64,000 nucleotides of DNA from an uncultured Pelagibacteraceae bacterium (GTDB lineage: Bacteria > Pseudomonadota > Alphaproteobacteria > Pelagibacterales > Pelagibacteraceae): assembly GCA_902618855.1 (NCBI GenBank), contig CACNCD010000003.1:1-64000 (forward strand), read 5' to 3'. The notes under the pieces were generated by a model that saw only the letters and a program-made list of their open reading frames with translations, had not been told where the DNA came from and made no database searches. This document shows, one piece after another, positions 25,848 to 35,738 of this stretch (positions are counted from its first letter, which is position 1; every line of letters begins with the position of its first letter). Made by a program: the position numbers and the translations under genes.

Positions 25848-26337
25848 TAACTTCTTTGTTTATAAAAATTTCAACGAAAATAAGGCATATCACACCTAAA
25901 GATATAAATATATCTGCAACATTAAAAATAAACCAATGAAAATCATTTATATGAAAATCAATAAAATCCGGAACAGCAGAAAAATAGAGCCTGTCAAATA
26001 AATTTCCAATCGACCCACTAAAAATAATCATAAAAAGATAGCCTTTGAAATCTGAGGATTTTAGTGCAATTATTAAAATTATGAGTGTCACAAATGCAAT
26101 GAAAAAAGTAATAAAATTATAGACAATATTTTTATCGAAAGATAATAAACCAAAAGCAATTCCCTTATTCCATATCAAATAGAAGTTCAGAAATGAAGTG
26201 ATATAAATATCTAAAGTATTATTAATTTCAGCTAAATGTAAAATATAAATTTTTGTAATTCGGTCTAAAGCAAAAATTATTGTAAATATAAGTAAATAAA
26301 TTATATATTTTTTAAAATTATTATTAATTATTGGCAT
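25834..26337 (-). CDS. lspA: Lipoprotein signal peptidase
   Basis: LspA cleaves signal peptides of diacylglycerol-modified prolipoproteins. The two catalytic Asp residues are seen in SGSIGNLFDRLYFSAVPDFIDF and FIFNVADIFISLGV. Four membrane helices fit into 167 aa. The N-terminal LDRITKIYI is typical. It is encoded immediately after trmL and overlaps bamF. Its upstream partner Lgt is encoded at 34671-35441. Confidence 0.97.
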   Translation of the reverse strand: MPIINNNFKKYIIYLLIFTIIFALDRITKIYILHLAEINNTLDIYITSFLNFYLIWNKGIAFGLLSFDKNIVYNFITFFIAFVTLIILIIALKSSDFKGYLFMIIFSGSIGNLFDRLYFSAVPDFIDFHINDFHWFIFNVADIFISLGVICLIFVEIFINKEVNDKK

Positions 26338-26865
26338 TTAAACCACAATGAGATCTTTCACATTTTTTTTTATTAACTTTCCAACAAACTGATTAATAAA
26401 TTTGTTTTGTCTAAGATTTTCAGCCAAAACTATAGCAACAGATGAGGCTAAATTTAAAGATCTTTTTTTTTTTATCATAGGTATTTTAAGTCTATTTTTA
26501 ATGACTCTATGAATTTTTTCAGGAACTCCAGCACTTTCTCTACCAAATAAAAGTGTATCATTTATTTTAAATTTGAAAGAAGTATATGACCTAGATCCTT
26601 TTGTAGTCATTAAAATAATTCTTTCTTTAAATTTATTTGAAAAAAACTCTTCAGCACTTGAATAAAATTTTATTATTTTTTCGTCCATATAGTCCATTGC
26701 AACTCTTTTAAACCTTTTGTCGTTCATTAAGAATCCGCAAGGTTGAATAATTTCCAAATCCGCCCCTAGACAGGCACAAGTTCTAAGAATCGCAGCGGTG
26801 TTTTGAGGTATATCAGGTTCATATAATGCAATTTTTGGCCTTAAATGGCTATTTTTGTGTGTCAT
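26338..26865 (-). CDS. trmL: tRNA (cytidine/uridine-34 2'-O)-methyltransferase TrmL
   Basis: This is a SPOUT methyltransferase modifying the wobble base of tRNA-Leu. The family segments are IALYEPDIPQNTAAILRTC, the GADLEIIQPCGF motif, LLFGRESAGVPEKI and RSLNLASSVAIVLAE. Length is 175 aa. It is the first gene of the minus-strand trmL-lspA-bamF-pgi unit and diverges from petA across 73 bp. Confidence 0.93.
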   Translation of the reverse strand: MTHKNSHLRPKIALYEPDIPQNTAAILRTCACLGADLEIIQPCGFLMNDKRFKRVAMDYMDEKIIKFYSSAEEFFSNKFKERIILMTTKGSRSYTSFKFKINDTLLFGRESAGVPEKIHRVIKNRLKIPMIKKKRSLNLASSVAIVLAENLRQNKFINQFVGKLIKKNVKDLIVV

Positions 26866-26895
26866 TGTTTCTGTAGAAAAAATTCATTTTTATAT

Positions 26896-26911
26896 TATAT
26901 GAAAACATATA
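26896..26911. promoter_or_regulatory. Short inverted repeat in the trmL-petA divergent spacer
   Basis: TATATG-AAAA-CATATA is a 6+6 bp inverted repeat 28 bp before the petA ATG. It is purely AT-rich apart from one G/C pair, so a chance origin is quite possible. It could be an operator or part of a -10 region for the bc1 operon. Confidence 0.25.
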
Positions 26912-26938
26912 TTACATAAAATAAATAAATTATTACAA

Positions 26939-27451
26939 ATGTCTGAAAAGAAAAAAGTCGAAAGAAGAGATTTCATATTTACAGCTTCATACGCATTAGG
27001 CGCGGTAGGCGTTGGAGCAGTTGTTTGGCCACTTATAGATCAAATGAACCCAGATAGATCTGTAAAAGCTTTAGCAAGTACAGAAGTTGACATTAGTTCG
27101 TTAGAGCCAGGTAAATCAATTACAGTTCTTTGGAGAGGAAAACCAGTCTTTATAAAAAGAAGAACAAAAGATGAAATTGAAGAGGCAAGAAATGTTGATA
27201 TAAAAGACCTTCCTCACCCAGAGAAAGATGAGGATAGAGCTAAAGATCCTGAGTGGCTAGTAATGTTAGGTATATGTACACATTTAGGATGTGTTCCGTT
27301 GGGAGACAAGGGAGAATATAACGGATGGTTTTGTCCGTGCCACGGATCTCATTACGATACTTCTGGGAGAATAAGAAAAGGTCCTGCTCCCACAAATTTA
27401 GAAATTCCTAAATATGAATTTGTAAATAGCAACACTATTAAGATTGGTTAA
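26939..27451 (+). CDS. petA: Ubiquinol-cytochrome c reductase Rieske iron-sulfur subunit
   Basis: This is the Rieske subunit of the cytochrome bc1 complex. Box I is CTHLGC (Cys113, His115, Cys118) and box II is CPCHGS (Cys132, Cys134, His135), giving the [2Fe-2S] ligands plus the disulfide. The N-terminus [26 protein letters not shown] contains a twin-arginine-like signal anchor (ERRDF). Length is 170 aa. It starts the petABC operon, and petB follows 6 bp later. Confidence 0.98.
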   Translation: MSEKKKVERRDFIFTASYALGAVGVGAVVWPLIDQMNPDRSVKALASTEVDISSLEPGKSITVLWRGKPVFIKRRTKDEIEEARNVDIKDLPHPEKDEDRAKDPEWLVMLGICTHLGCVPLGDKGEYNGWFCPCHGSHYDTSGRIRKGPAPTNLEIPKYEFVNSNTIKIG

Positions 27452-27457
27452 ATAATA

Positions 27458-28717
27458 ATGAGTGATCACAATTACGTTCCATCATCTAAAATAGGCAAAT
27501 GGTTTAATGATAGATTACCACTATTAACTTTGGCAGATCATTTAAAAGAATACCCAACACCAAAAAACCTAAATTATTGGTGGACATTCGGTGGAATACT
27601 TACCTTTTGTTTAATCACTCAAATTATAACAGGTATAGTGCTTGGCATGCATTACATTGCTCATGCTGATTATGCTTTTGATAGTGTTGAGCATATCATG
27701 AGAGACGTAAACTATGGTTGGTTAATCAGATACGTTCATGCAAATGGTGCATCAATGTTTTTTTTAGCAGTTTATATTCATATATTTAGATCGTTGTATT
27801 ATGGCTCTTATAAGTCTCCTAGAGAAGTAATATGGATCATTGGAATGATAATTTATTTATTAATGATGATGACTGCCTTTATGGGTTATGTGCTACCATG
27901 GGGTCAAATGAGTTTTTGGGGAGCTACAGTAATAACAAACTTATTTAGTGCAGTACCTTTTTTTGGTGAAGGTATAACAAATTGGCTATGGGGTGGTTAT
28001 TCAGTAGATAATCCAACCTTAACAAGATTTTTTAGTTTACATTATTTGCTGCCTTTTTTAATTTTAGGCTTAGTTATATTACATATTTGGGCACTTCATG
28101 TTCCAGGAAATAATAATCCTATTGGGATAGATTTAAAAAAACCTTCTAAAGATACTGTTCCATTTCACCCTTATATAGTTATTAAAGACTTGTTTGCTTT
28201 ATTATTATTTTTAATTGTATTTGCCTTTTTCGTTTTTTACTCACCTAATGTTTTAGGACATTCTGATAATTATATTGAAGCAAATCCGCTTGTTACGCCA
28301 GCACATATAGTGCCAGAGTGGTATTTATTGCCTTTTTATGCAATTCTTCGATCCGTACCAGATAAATTGTTAGGTGTCGTTGCAATGTTTGCATCAATTT
28401 TTATTTTGATAATTCTTCCATGGCTTGACACATCAAAAATAAGATCTGCAATTTTTAGACCAATTTATAAGCAGCTATACTGGATTTTAGTTTTAGATGT
28501 TCTTATCCTAGGTTATATGGGAGCTATGCCAGCTGAGGGTACATACTTATTAATAGCAAGAGTAGCTACAGCATATTATTTTATTCATTTTTTGGTTATT
28601 CTTCCTCTCTTAGGTAAAAGAGAAAAAACTTTAGATGTGCCTCTAAGCATAACCGAGCCTGTTTTAGGAGGATCTCCGAATCCACAGATGGTTAAAAAAA
28701 AAGAACAACTTAGCTAG
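27458..28717 (+). CDS. petB: Cytochrome b of the bc1 complex
   Basis: Cytochrome b carries haems bL and bH and both quinone sites. It has about eight membrane helices in 419 residues. Haem-ligand histidines are in [24 protein letters not shown] and in [24 protein letters not shown]. The Qo-site signature is present in its PEWY form ([17 protein letters not shown]). Cytochrome b6 is excluded by the fused C-terminal helices. It is followed 3 bp later by petC. Confidence 0.99.
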   Translation: MSDHNYVPSSKIGKWFNDRLPLLTLADHLKEYPTPKNLNYWWTFGGILTFCLITQIITGIVLGMHYIAHADYAFDSVEHIMRDVNYGWLIRYVHANGASMFFLAVYIHIFRSLYYGSYKSPREVIWIIGMIIYLLMMMTAFMGYVLPWGQMSFWGATVITNLFSAVPFFGEGITNWLWGGYSVDNPTLTRFFSLHYLLPFLILGLVILHIWALHVPGNNNPIGIDLKKPSKDTVPFHPYIVIKDLFALLLFLIVFAFFVFYSPNVLGHSDNYIEANPLVTPAHIVPEWYLLPFYAILRSVPDKLLGVVAMFASIFILIILPWLDTSKIRSAIFRPIYKQLYWILVLDVLILGYMGAMPAEGTYLLIARVATAYYFIHFLVILPLLGKREKTLDVPLSITEPVLGGSPNPQMVKKKEQLS

Positions 28718-28720
28718 ATT

Positions 28721-29503
28721 ATGAAAAATGTTATTAAATTATTTTTCTCAATTTTTTTATGTTCAATATTTTTAACCAATGCCCACTCCGCAGGTGAAAA
28801 AATAGATTTATTAAAAACAGATTGGAGTTTTAAAGGATATTTAGGCAAGTTTGATAGGGGATCTTTACAACGAGGTTACCAAGTCTACACTGAAGTTTGT
28901 GCTTCATGTCATTCAATGAAATATTTGTCATATAGAAATCTTTCAGAAAAAGGTGGGCCTGAATTTACAGAAGAACAGGCGAAAGCAATTGCATCAAATT
29001 TTGAGGTAACAGATGGTCCAAACAGTGATGGTGAAATGTTCACAAGACCAGCTAAATTGTCTGATAAATTTGTGATGCCTTATGCGAATGTTGAGGAAGC
29101 TAAGATTTCAAACGGAGGTGCTTATCCCCCGGATATGTCTGTACTTGTAAAAGCAAGATCAGGAGGAGCTGATTATATTTACTCAGTTTTGTTGGGATAT
29201 GAAGATCCTCCAGAAGGAATGATCCTAGACGATGGTGTTTATTACAATAAGTATATGTATGGAAATAAAATTAAGATGCCAAAACAACTTTACGAAGACC
29301 TAGTTACATATAATGATGGAACACCTGCAACACCAGAGCAAATGGCAAAAGACGTGGTTACTTTCATGGCATGGTCTGCAGAGCCACATTTAGAGGCAAG
29401 ACACAAAATTGGATTTAGGGCACTTATTTATTTAATTATCCTTACAATACTAGTCTATTTCAGTATGAAGAAAATTTGGTCACGTGTTGAATCTGAAGTT
29501 TAA
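28721..29503 (+). CDS. petC: Cytochrome c1
   Basis: This is a membrane-anchored c-type cytochrome passing electrons from the Rieske protein to soluble cytochrome c. It has a signal peptide (IKLFFSIFLCSIFLTNAHSA), one haem site VCASCHSMKYLSYRNL, a probable axial Met in the MPYANVEEAKISNGGAYPPDMSVL region, and a C-terminal anchor LIYLIILTILVYFSMKKIW. Length is 260 aa. Its 3' end overlaps the convergent ychF by 24 bp. Confidence 0.97.
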   Translation: MKNVIKLFFSIFLCSIFLTNAHSAGEKIDLLKTDWSFKGYLGKFDRGSLQRGYQVYTEVCASCHSMKYLSYRNLSEKGGPEFTEEQAKAIASNFEVTDGPNSDGEMFTRPAKLSDKFVMPYANVEEAKISNGGAYPPDMSVLVKARSGGADYIYSVLLGYEDPPEGMILDDGVYYNKYMYGNKIKMPKQLYEDLVTYNDGTPATPEQMAKDVVTFMAWSAEPHLEARHKIGFRALIYLIILTILVYFSMKKIWSRVESEV

Positions 29504-30553
29504 AACATCTCCATCTTTAACGATATAATCTTTACCCTCTAACCTCATTTTTCCATTTGTTTTTGAATTAAGCCAACCTTGATTTTCTACAAAATCGTTA
29601 AAAGAAACAGTTTCTGCTCTGATGAAACCTTTTTCAAAATCTGAATGTATTTCACCTGCAGCTATTGGGGCTGTACAGTTTTTCTGGATTGTCCAAGCCC
29701 GCGTTTCCTCTGGACCTGATGTAAAATAAGTTTCAAGTTCTAAAATTTTATATCCTTTATTAATTAACAAATTAAGTCCAGTTTCATTTAAACCAATCAT
29801 TTTCATATAATTTTTCTTTTCCTCGCCAGATAAAGCATTGATTTGATTTTCAATATCAGCTGAAATAATAATGCAATTATTACTCCCATATTTATTAATA
29901 AAGTCTTTAGTATATCGATTTCCACTTTGAATACTTTTTTCATCTACATTGCAAACAAAAATCTTTGGCTTAACACTTAATAAACCACTAAGTTTTAATA
30001 CTTTTTTACTATATTGATCATGCAAAATATTAATATTTTTATTATTATTAATGCAATCTGATGCTATTTCTAATATCTTAAGTTGTTCACTATCCACATT
30101 TTTTTTATTTTTTTTGTCTAATCTTTTTTGAATTGACTCTAAATCTGCTAACATCATCTCTGTCTCAATAATTTCAAGATCTCTTATTGGGTTAACGTCA
30201 GAATTAACATTTTGTATATCATCTGAGTCAAAACATCTTATCATGTGGATTATTGCATCAACCTCTCTAATATGTGATAAAAATTTATTCCCGAGACCTT
30301 CTCCTTTAGAAGCTCCCTTGACTAAACCAGCTATATCAACAAATGATATAGTAGTATTTATTCTTTTTTTTGATTTAGAAATATTTGCGAGTTGCTCAAG
30401 TCTGTTATCTGGTACTGGTACAATTCCTATATTAGGATCTATAGTACAAAATGGGAAATTTTCTGCTTGAGCTTTACTCGAATTAGTAAGTGCATTGAAC
30501 AAAGTTGATTTACCAACATTCGGCAAACCAACTATACCACATTTAAAACTCAT
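29480..30553 (-). CDS. ychF: Redox-regulated ATPase/GTPase YchF
   Basis: YchF (EngD) is an Obg-related P-loop protein that prefers ATP and binds ribosomes. It has P-loop GLPNVGKSTLFNAL, switch motif FVDIAGLVKGASKGEGLGNKFL, an NVDE specificity motif and a C-terminal TGS domain (ETRAWTIQKNCTAPIAAGEIH). Length is 357 aa. It directly follows pth with a TAATG junction, a conserved bacterial pairing. Confidence 0.97.
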   Translation of the reverse strand: MSFKCGIVGLPNVGKSTLFNALTNSSKAQAENFPFCTIDPNIGIVPVPDNRLEQLANISKSKKRINTTISFVDIAGLVKGASKGEGLGNKFLSHIREVDAIIHMIRCFDSDDIQNVNSDVNPIRDLEIIETEMMLADLESIQKRLDKKNKKNVDSEQLKILEIASDCINNNKNINILHDQYSKKVLKLSGLLSVKPKIFVCNVDEKSIQSGNRYTKDFINKYGSNNCIIISADIENQINALSGEEKKNYMKMIGLNETGLNLLINKGYKILELETYFTSGPEETRAWTIQKNCTAPIAAGEIHSDFEKGFIRAETVSFNDFVENQGWLNSKTNGKMRLEGKDYIVKDGDVLNFRFNT

Positions 30554-31113
30554 TATTTGCTATTAACTGCGCTTGAAAATAGATCTAATTTTTTATCGAT
30601 TAATATTTCTAAAGAACTTGTTATATTATCTGTTATTTTTTCTAATTCTATTTTTTCTTCCTCATCAAAATCCTTAAGCACATGATCAACAACACTAGAT
30701 TTTGCTTTTGGCTTTCCTATTCCAATCCTAACTCTTGAGTATTCTTTCCCAATAAACTTATCAATTGATTCAACCCCGTTATGTCCAGCACTTGATCCAC
30801 CAAACTTAGCTTTTATTTTTCCAAAGTTAATATCTAAATCATCGTGAAATACAATTACATCTTCAGCGTCTATTTTAAAATATTCAATCAATTCTCTAAT
30901 ACATATTCCTGAATTATTCATAAATGTTAATGGCTTAATTGCGTAAACTTTTTTATTATTAATATTTCCAGTTGTAAGAAGACCTTTAAACTTAGGCTTT
31001 TGTTTTGAAAGACTAAATTTTTTATTTATAGCATCAATAATTTTGAAACCTATATTGTGTCTATTATTTTCGCTATCAGGTGTTGGATTTCCTAGACCTA
31101 CGAATAAAAGCAT
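30553..31113 (-). CDS. pth: Peptidyl-tRNA hydrolase
   Basis: Pth releases peptides from peptidyl-tRNA that has dropped off the ribosome. The catalytic His is in NRHNIGFKIID, and Asp is in VFHDDLDINFG. GGSSAGHNGVESI and RVRIGIGKP complete the family pattern. Length is 186 aa. It lies between rplY (30 bp upstream) and ychF (overlapping), the usual rplY-pth-ychF order. Confidence 0.97.
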   Translation of the reverse strand: MLLFVGLGNPTPDSENNRHNIGFKIIDAINKKFSLSKQKPKFKGLLTTGNINNKKVYAIKPLTFMNNSGICIRELIEYFKIDAEDVIVFHDDLDINFGKIKAKFGGSSAGHNGVESIDKFIGKEYSRVRIGIGKPKAKSSVVDHVLKDFDEEEKIELEKITDNITSSLEILIDKKLDLFSSAVNSK

Positions 31114-31143
31114 AATTGATTTATTAATTTAACGAAATTTTCA

Positions 31144-31887
31144 CTATTTTTTTTCTTTTGGTGCTTCTTTTTTTTCAGGTTCTTTTTTATCACCATCTTT
31201 TTTGTCTGAATCTTTTTTATCTCCTTCCGCAGCTGTTTTTGCATCTCCTTCAGCTCCCTCAGCTGTAGCACCTTCAGCACCTTCAGCACCTTCAGCTGTT
31301 TCTTCCGCAGGTTTTTCTGGCTCTTTAATAATTGTTGGTGCAGCCAATGTAGCAATCACAAAATCTCGACCTTGAATTGTGGGTGTTACATTTTCTGGTA
31401 ATTTAATTGAGGAAATTTTAAAACTATCACCGATATCCACACCATCTAAATCTATAACAAGTTCTGTTGGTATATTTTCAGTAGGGCACTTCAACTCAAC
31501 TTTTCTTCTGACTATGTTTAGAACTCCGCCTCTTTTAAGACCAGGTGATTTTTCATTATTAATGAACTTTACCGGTATTTCTAATATTATTTTTGTACCC
31601 TCAACAATTCTTAAAAAATCTACATGTATTGGCTCATCAGTAATAATATCATACTTTATTTCTCTAGGTATAACATTTTGATCTTTCCCATCTATCTTAA
31701 GATTTAAAACATTTGATAAAAAATTTTCTTTTTCGATTAAGTTTTTAACAATTTTGGTTGGAACTGATACTTTTTGGTTCTCATTTTTTCCACCATAAAT
31801 TATTCCTGGTACTTCACCTTTTTTTCTTAAAGTGTTTAATTCGCCCTTGGTTTTTGTACTTCTAATGGTTGCTTCAATTGAATTCAT
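31144..31887 (-). CDS. rplY: 50S ribosomal protein L25/Ctc
   Basis: This is the 5S rRNA-binding ribosomal protein in its long Ctc form. The N-terminal L25 domain (residues 1-90) starts with SIEATIRSTKTKGELNTLRKKGEVPGIIYGG. The TL5-type beta domain follows to about residue 190. The last 55 residues are low complexity: first Ala/Glu/Gly repeats (EGAEGAEGATAEGAEG), then Lys/Asp/Glu (KKDSDKKDGDKKEPEKK). Such tails vary widely between alphaproteobacteria. It precedes pth and ychF. Confidence 0.95.
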   Translation of the reverse strand: MNSIEATIRSTKTKGELNTLRKKGEVPGIIYGGKNENQKVSVPTKIVKNLIEKENFLSNVLNLKIDGKDQNVIPREIKYDIITDEPIHVDFLRIVEGTKIILEIPVKFINNEKSPGLKRGGVLNIVRRKVELKCPTENIPTELVIDLDGVDIGDSFKISSIKLPENVTPTIQGRDFVIATLAAPTIIKEPEKPAEETAEGAEGAEGATAEGAEGDAKTAAEGDKKDSDKKDGDKKEPEKKEAPKEKK

Positions 31888-31931
31888 AAAAACAAAGTTT
31901 TATAACTTAAATAAGAAATAACTCAAGCAAA

Positions 31932-32864
31932 TTATTTGAATAGGTCGGAAACAGATGTAGAATTAGATATTCGTTTAATAGCTTCACCCATTAAATTTGC
32001 GATTGATAATACTTCAATATTATTAATTTTATTAGTTTTTCCAGAATTATCTATAGTGTCAGTAATTACTAATTTTTTAATTGAAGAATTTTTAATTTTT
32101 TTAACAGCTTCTCCACTTAATACACCGTGCGTTATATAAACAAAAACTTCCTTTGCTCCTCTATCTTTTAAAGCTTTAGAGGCATTTACAATTGTACCTC
32201 CTGAATCAATTATATCATCCGCTATAATACAAGTCTTATCTTTTACGTTTCCAATTACATTCATAACTTGTGATTTACCAGGCGCAGGTCTTCTTTTATC
32301 AACAATGGCCAATCCAGCATCTAACATTTTACCAAGCGCTCTTGCTCTTTCTGTGCCCCCAACGTCAGGTGCTACGCAAATAATGTTTTTACTTTTAATA
32401 TTTTTTTTAACATGTCTAGCAAAAATAGGAGTGGAAAATAAATTATCTACTGGTATGTCAAAAAAACCTTGAATTTGACCAGCATGAAGATCAACGGTAA
32501 CAATTCTATCTGCACCTGCTTTTGTAATTAAATTAGAAACTAATTTTGCAGAGATTGATGTTCTTGGAACTACTTTTCGATCTTGTCTTGCGTAACCAAA
32601 ATAAGGAATTACAACCGTAATATTTTTTGCTGAAGATCTTTTTAAGGCATCAATACATAATAATAGTTCCATTAAATTATCATTTGCAGGAGAAGATATT
32701 GATTGAATTATAAAAATAGTATTGCCTCTTATATTTTCATTTATTTCTATATAAATTTCTCCATCAGCAAATTTTTTAATACTAGAGTTGACTAATTTTG
32801 ATTTTAAATATTTTGCTATTTTTTTACTTAAGTTTTTATTACTATTTCCAGTTAGTAATTTCAT
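31932..32864 (-). CDS. prs: Ribose-phosphate pyrophosphokinase
   Basis: Prs makes PRPP from ribose-5-phosphate and ATP for nucleotide, His and Trp synthesis. The PRPP-binding loop is [17 protein letters not shown]. The ATP-binding flexible loop is [20 protein letters not shown], and the [15 protein letters not shown] segments are conserved. Length (310 aa) is normal for class I. It lies 44 bp upstream of rplY and 9 bp downstream of pgeF. Confidence 0.97.
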   Translation of the reverse strand: MKLLTGNSNKNLSKKIAKYLKSKLVNSSIKKFADGEIYIEINENIRGNTIFIIQSISSPANDNLMELLLCIDALKRSSAKNITVVIPYFGYARQDRKVVPRTSISAKLVSNLITKAGADRIVTVDLHAGQIQGFFDIPVDNLFSTPIFARHVKKNIKSKNIICVAPDVGGTERARALGKMLDAGLAIVDKRRPAPGKSQVMNVIGNVKDKTCIIADDIIDSGGTIVNASKALKDRGAKEVFVYITHGVLSGEAVKKIKNSSIKKLVITDTIDNSGKTNKINNIEVLSIANLMGEAIKRISNSTSVSDLFK

Positions 32865-32873
32865 TGAGATACC

Positions 32874-33635
32874 TTAATTAATCATAATTATTGAAATATT
32901 TCTACCATAATCATTTTCTCCGCGATGTATAGATCTTCTTGCGCTAAAAAAGTTATTATTAGGGTTATAGGTGTCCCTATCAATTATATCTATTTTTTTT
33001 ACTCCTAAACTTTTCAGTTGATAGTAAACATACTTATTTAGGCTAAAATATGTTTTATTTTTAATCTTTTTAAAAAAAATTACATTTTTTTTACCTTGTT
33101 TTAAAAACTTTGACTTAAAATCCTTCTTTATTTCGTAACTTTTTTGCGAAATGCATGGCCCTATTGCTGCTGTAAGATTTTTTGATTCGCTACCTTCTTT
33201 AAAAAGAAATTGAAGAACCTTTTTTACGATACCTTTATAGGCACCTTTCCATCCAGCATGTATAGCTGAAACGATTTTTTTTTTTTCATCAAAAATTAGT
33301 ACTGGAACACAATCAGCTGTTAAAACACCAATTATAATTTTCTTTCGTTTCGTTATCAGTGCATCGGCTACAATTTTTTTTTTATTTATTGGTCCCGTTT
33401 CTTTTAAATAGTAAAATTTATTACTATGTACCTGGTGCAATAAAATAAGTTTTTTATATGACCTCGCAATTTTATTGCACGCTATTCTTAAATTTTTATT
33501 TACATTATTTTTATTATCTAAGGACCCTTTTCCGCAGTTTAAACTTTCATATATTCCTTTAGATTTTCCACCCTTTCTGTTGAAGAAGCCATGTCTTATC
33601 TGTTTAAATTTTGAAAGCTTTTCTGATTTTATCAA
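32874..33635 (-). CDS. pgeF: Peptidoglycan editing factor PgeF (laccase-domain YfiH)
   Basis: This 253-residue protein of the YfiH/DUF152 family is a zinc or copper enzyme that hydrolyses mis-incorporated L-Ser muropeptide precursors or purine nucleosides. Metal and active-site motifs are LHQVHSNKFY, GVLTADCVPVLIFD, AIHAGWKGAYKGIV and AAIGPCISQKSYEI. The start is TTG at 33635, overlapping the upstream stop as TTGA; the frame then begins directly with the conserved IRHGFFNRKGG region. Confidence 0.92.
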   Translation of the reverse strand: MIKSEKLSKFKQIRHGFFNRKGGKSKGIYESLNCGKGSLDNKNNVNKNLRIACNKIARSYKKLILLHQVHSNKFYYLKETGPINKKKIVADALITKRKKIIIGVLTADCVPVLIFDEKKKIVSAIHAGWKGAYKGIVKKVLQFLFKEGSESKNLTAAIGPCISQKSYEIKKDFKSKFLKQGKKNVIFFKKIKNKTYFSLNKYVYYQLKSLGVKKIDIIDRDTYNPNNNFFSARRSIHRGENDYGRNISIIMIN

Positions 33636-34681
33636 TTTTGAAATCCTGTTTTAAAATTCATATTTTTTTTTGTTACAAACATTACTTTGAATAAATGACC
33701 CATCTCATTAATATCAATTAATTTTTTCAGCCTGAAATATATATTTGCTTTTTCAGAAAATGGAACGTCTTTTGAGATTAATTCTGCTCTTTCTAATATA
33801 CCTAATTTCTCCAAAAAATATTTTTGACTTGTTATGCCATTAACCTTTAATCCAAGCATATTAACTATTTTTTCTATTAGTTTAAAATTTAAATCATGGG
33901 ATATATCAGATTTTCCAAAATTTTCTAAAACATCGTTAAATTTATGTTTAGATATAGATTTTAAAGTATTTTTCATTTGTTTATCTAAATATCCATAATC
34001 TATTATTAAAAGCCCGCCATTATTAAGTTTAATTGATTTCGAAATATACTTTAAATATTTTAACGACAGTGGAGAAAATTCAATAAATTTTTGCCCACTG
34101 GATATTTTAAATCCAACTTTTGTTTCTAATTTTTTAACAGTTGTTAATAAATCTAATATTTTTGCTTTTGAAGACTTTGAATATTTTATATTTCTTTCAT
34201 ACCATTTATTTTTCTTTTTAATAAATTGTTTTATTGGCAAAGCATCAAAAAATTCATTTGCTATAAATATAGTCGGAAAATTAGGTAAATCGGTTAAATG
34301 ATTTAACCATCTAATTTTATATTTTTTTAACTTTTTTTTTTGTATTTTTTTTAGGTATGAACTCTTTTCAAAAATGCTAATTGAGCATGATTTTTGAATA
34401 AAAGGAAATTTTTCTAATGTTTTACATATTTGCAATATCATTTCACCGTTTCCTGATCCAAGTTCTACAAGATTGAATTTTGAAGGCGACTTTAATTCTT
34501 TCCAAAATAAAACTATCCAGATTGCAATAATCTCAGAAAATAATATAGAAATATTAGGCGCTGTTATATAATCTCCTTTTTTACCAAAAGGATTAGCTTT
34601 CATATAGTAACCAGACTTTTTATTATATAGCGCCTCGTTGATATATTTATCAATTGGTGTAATTTTTTCTTTAAGTGACAT
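33632..34681 (-). CDS. SAM-dependent methyltransferase, MidA/NDUFAF7-like (COG1565)
   Basis: This 349-residue protein has the conserved N-terminus of the MidA family (ALYNKKSGYYMKANPFGKKGDYITAP), then a class I SAM site VELGSGNGEMILQ, and IFIANEFFDALPIKQF. NDUFAF7 in mitochondria methylates an arginine of the complex I subunit NDUFS2; the bacterial substrate is probably analogous but not proven. The ATG at 34681 is favoured over a TTG ten codons upstream. It overlaps the end of lgt by 11 bp. Confidence 0.88.
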   Translation of the reverse strand: MSLKEKITPIDKYINEALYNKKSGYYMKANPFGKKGDYITAPNISILFSEIIAIWIVLFWKELKSPSKFNLVELGSGNGEMILQICKTLEKFPFIQKSCSISIFEKSSYLKKIQKKKLKKYKIRWLNHLTDLPNFPTIFIANEFFDALPIKQFIKKKNKWYERNIKYSKSSKAKILDLLTTVKKLETKVGFKISSGQKFIEFSPLSLKYLKYISKSIKLNNGGLLIIDYGYLDKQMKNTLKSISKHKFNDVLENFGKSDISHDLNFKLIEKIVNMLGLKVNGITSQKYFLEKLGILERAELISKDVPFSEKANIYFRLKKLIDINEMGHLFKVMFVTKKNMNFKTGFQN

Positions 34682-35441
34682 TATTTTTTTTAAAAAATAA
34701 GTAAATTCCAAATATAAGGAATAAAAAACTAACTATTTGTCCCATACTAAGATTTAAAATTACATAACCAATTTGTGGATCAGGAACTCTTAAAAATTCT
34801 ATTAAAAATCTAAATATAGAATAAAAAATTAAAAATAATGATGAAATAACACCTGGCTTAGTTTTACTGCTCCTTAAAATAAAATTTAACAAAATAAATA
34901 AAATGATACCCTCAAAAAATGCTTCATAGATTTGGGTTGGGTGTCGTGGAATATTGTCTACAGCCAAAAATTTTACTGACCATAATATATCAGTTTCTTT
35001 TCCATAAAGTTCAGAATTAATAAAGTTTGCTATTCTGCCAAAAAATATACCAATTGGCGCTACGAGTGAAATTAAATCTAGAAAAATATATGAGTTAACT
35101 CCATGTTTTTTACTAAATAAAAAGGTAGCAATTATTACCCCTATCAAGCCACCATGAAAGGACATGCCACCATTCCAAATCATAAAAACTTCTAAAATGT
35201 TATCTAAATAGTATTTAAAATTATAGATTAATACATAACCTAATCGTCCACCTATAATAATTCCTATAATTATATAAGCTAATAAATCATCGAATAAATT
35301 AGCAATTTTAATATCTACGATTAATTTCTTTTTGCAGTATAACCAACCTAAAACAATTCCTAAAATATAAGCTATTGAATACCATCTGACTTGAAAGTAA
35401 TTAAAATCAAATGCAACTGGGTCAAAATTGTTTATAAACAT
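34671..35441 (-). CDS. lgt: Prolipoprotein diacylglyceryl transferase
   Basis: Lgt adds diacylglycerol to the lipobox cysteine, the first step of lipoprotein maturation. The family signature is GRIANFINSELYG, preceded by GGRLGYVLIYN and FHGGLIGV and followed by RHPTQIYEAFFEG. It has about seven membrane helices in 256 residues. It is the first gene of the minus-strand lgt-midA-pgeF-prs-rplY-pth-ychF run. Confidence 0.97.
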   Translation of the reverse strand: MFINNFDPVAFDFNYFQVRWYSIAYILGIVLGWLYCKKKLIVDIKIANLFDDLLAYIIIGIIIGGRLGYVLIYNFKYYLDNILEVFMIWNGGMSFHGGLIGVIIATFLFSKKHGVNSYIFLDLISLVAPIGIFFGRIANFINSELYGKETDILWSVKFLAVDNIPRHPTQIYEAFFEGIILFILLNFILRSSKTKPGVISSLFLIFYSIFRFLIEFLRVPDPQIGYVILNLSMGQIVSFLFLIFGIYLFFKKNNVT

Positions 35442-35486
35442 TTTAATTATTTAGATTTAGAGTATATTAGATTTTAATAGGAATGT

Positions 35487-35738
35487 ATGTCAAAATCAAA
35501 ATTTGTGATTGATAAATTAGCTAAATTATTCGAACAGGGCCTAGTATCTTATAAAGATCTCAGCGCTGAAATTTTAAATATATTGAAATCAAAAAGGGAT
35601 GAAATAATTTTTAAAATGAAAATAACAAGCAAAGAGGAAACTGATGTTCAAAATCAGAGAATCGAAAATTTAGAAAAAAAAATTGAAAAAATTGAGAAAA
35701 ATCTCAAAACAAAGTTTAAAAAGGGAAAAAAACTTTAA
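35487..35738 (+). CDS. ubiK: UbiK/BMFP-family accessory factor
   Basis: This 83-residue basic protein has an N-terminal amphipathic helix (VIDKLAKLFEQGLVSYKDLSAEILNILKSKRDEII) and a C-terminal coiled coil (RIENLEKKIEKIEKNLKTK). It matches the UbiK (YqiC/BMFP) family, whose E. coli member helps the ubiquinone biosynthesis proteins under aerobic conditions. It diverges from lgt across 45 bp, and its end overlaps the convergent envZ-like gene by 23 bp. Confidence 0.82.
   Translation: MSKSKFVIDKLAKLFEQGLVSYKDLSAEILNILKSKRDEIIFKMKITSKEETDVQNQRIENLEKKIEKIEKNLKTKFKKGKKL

Noticed and set aside
31098..31355. 85-codon lysine/leucine-rich minus-strand frame
   Set aside because: It is a shifted reading of the low-complexity tail of rplY, not an independent gene.
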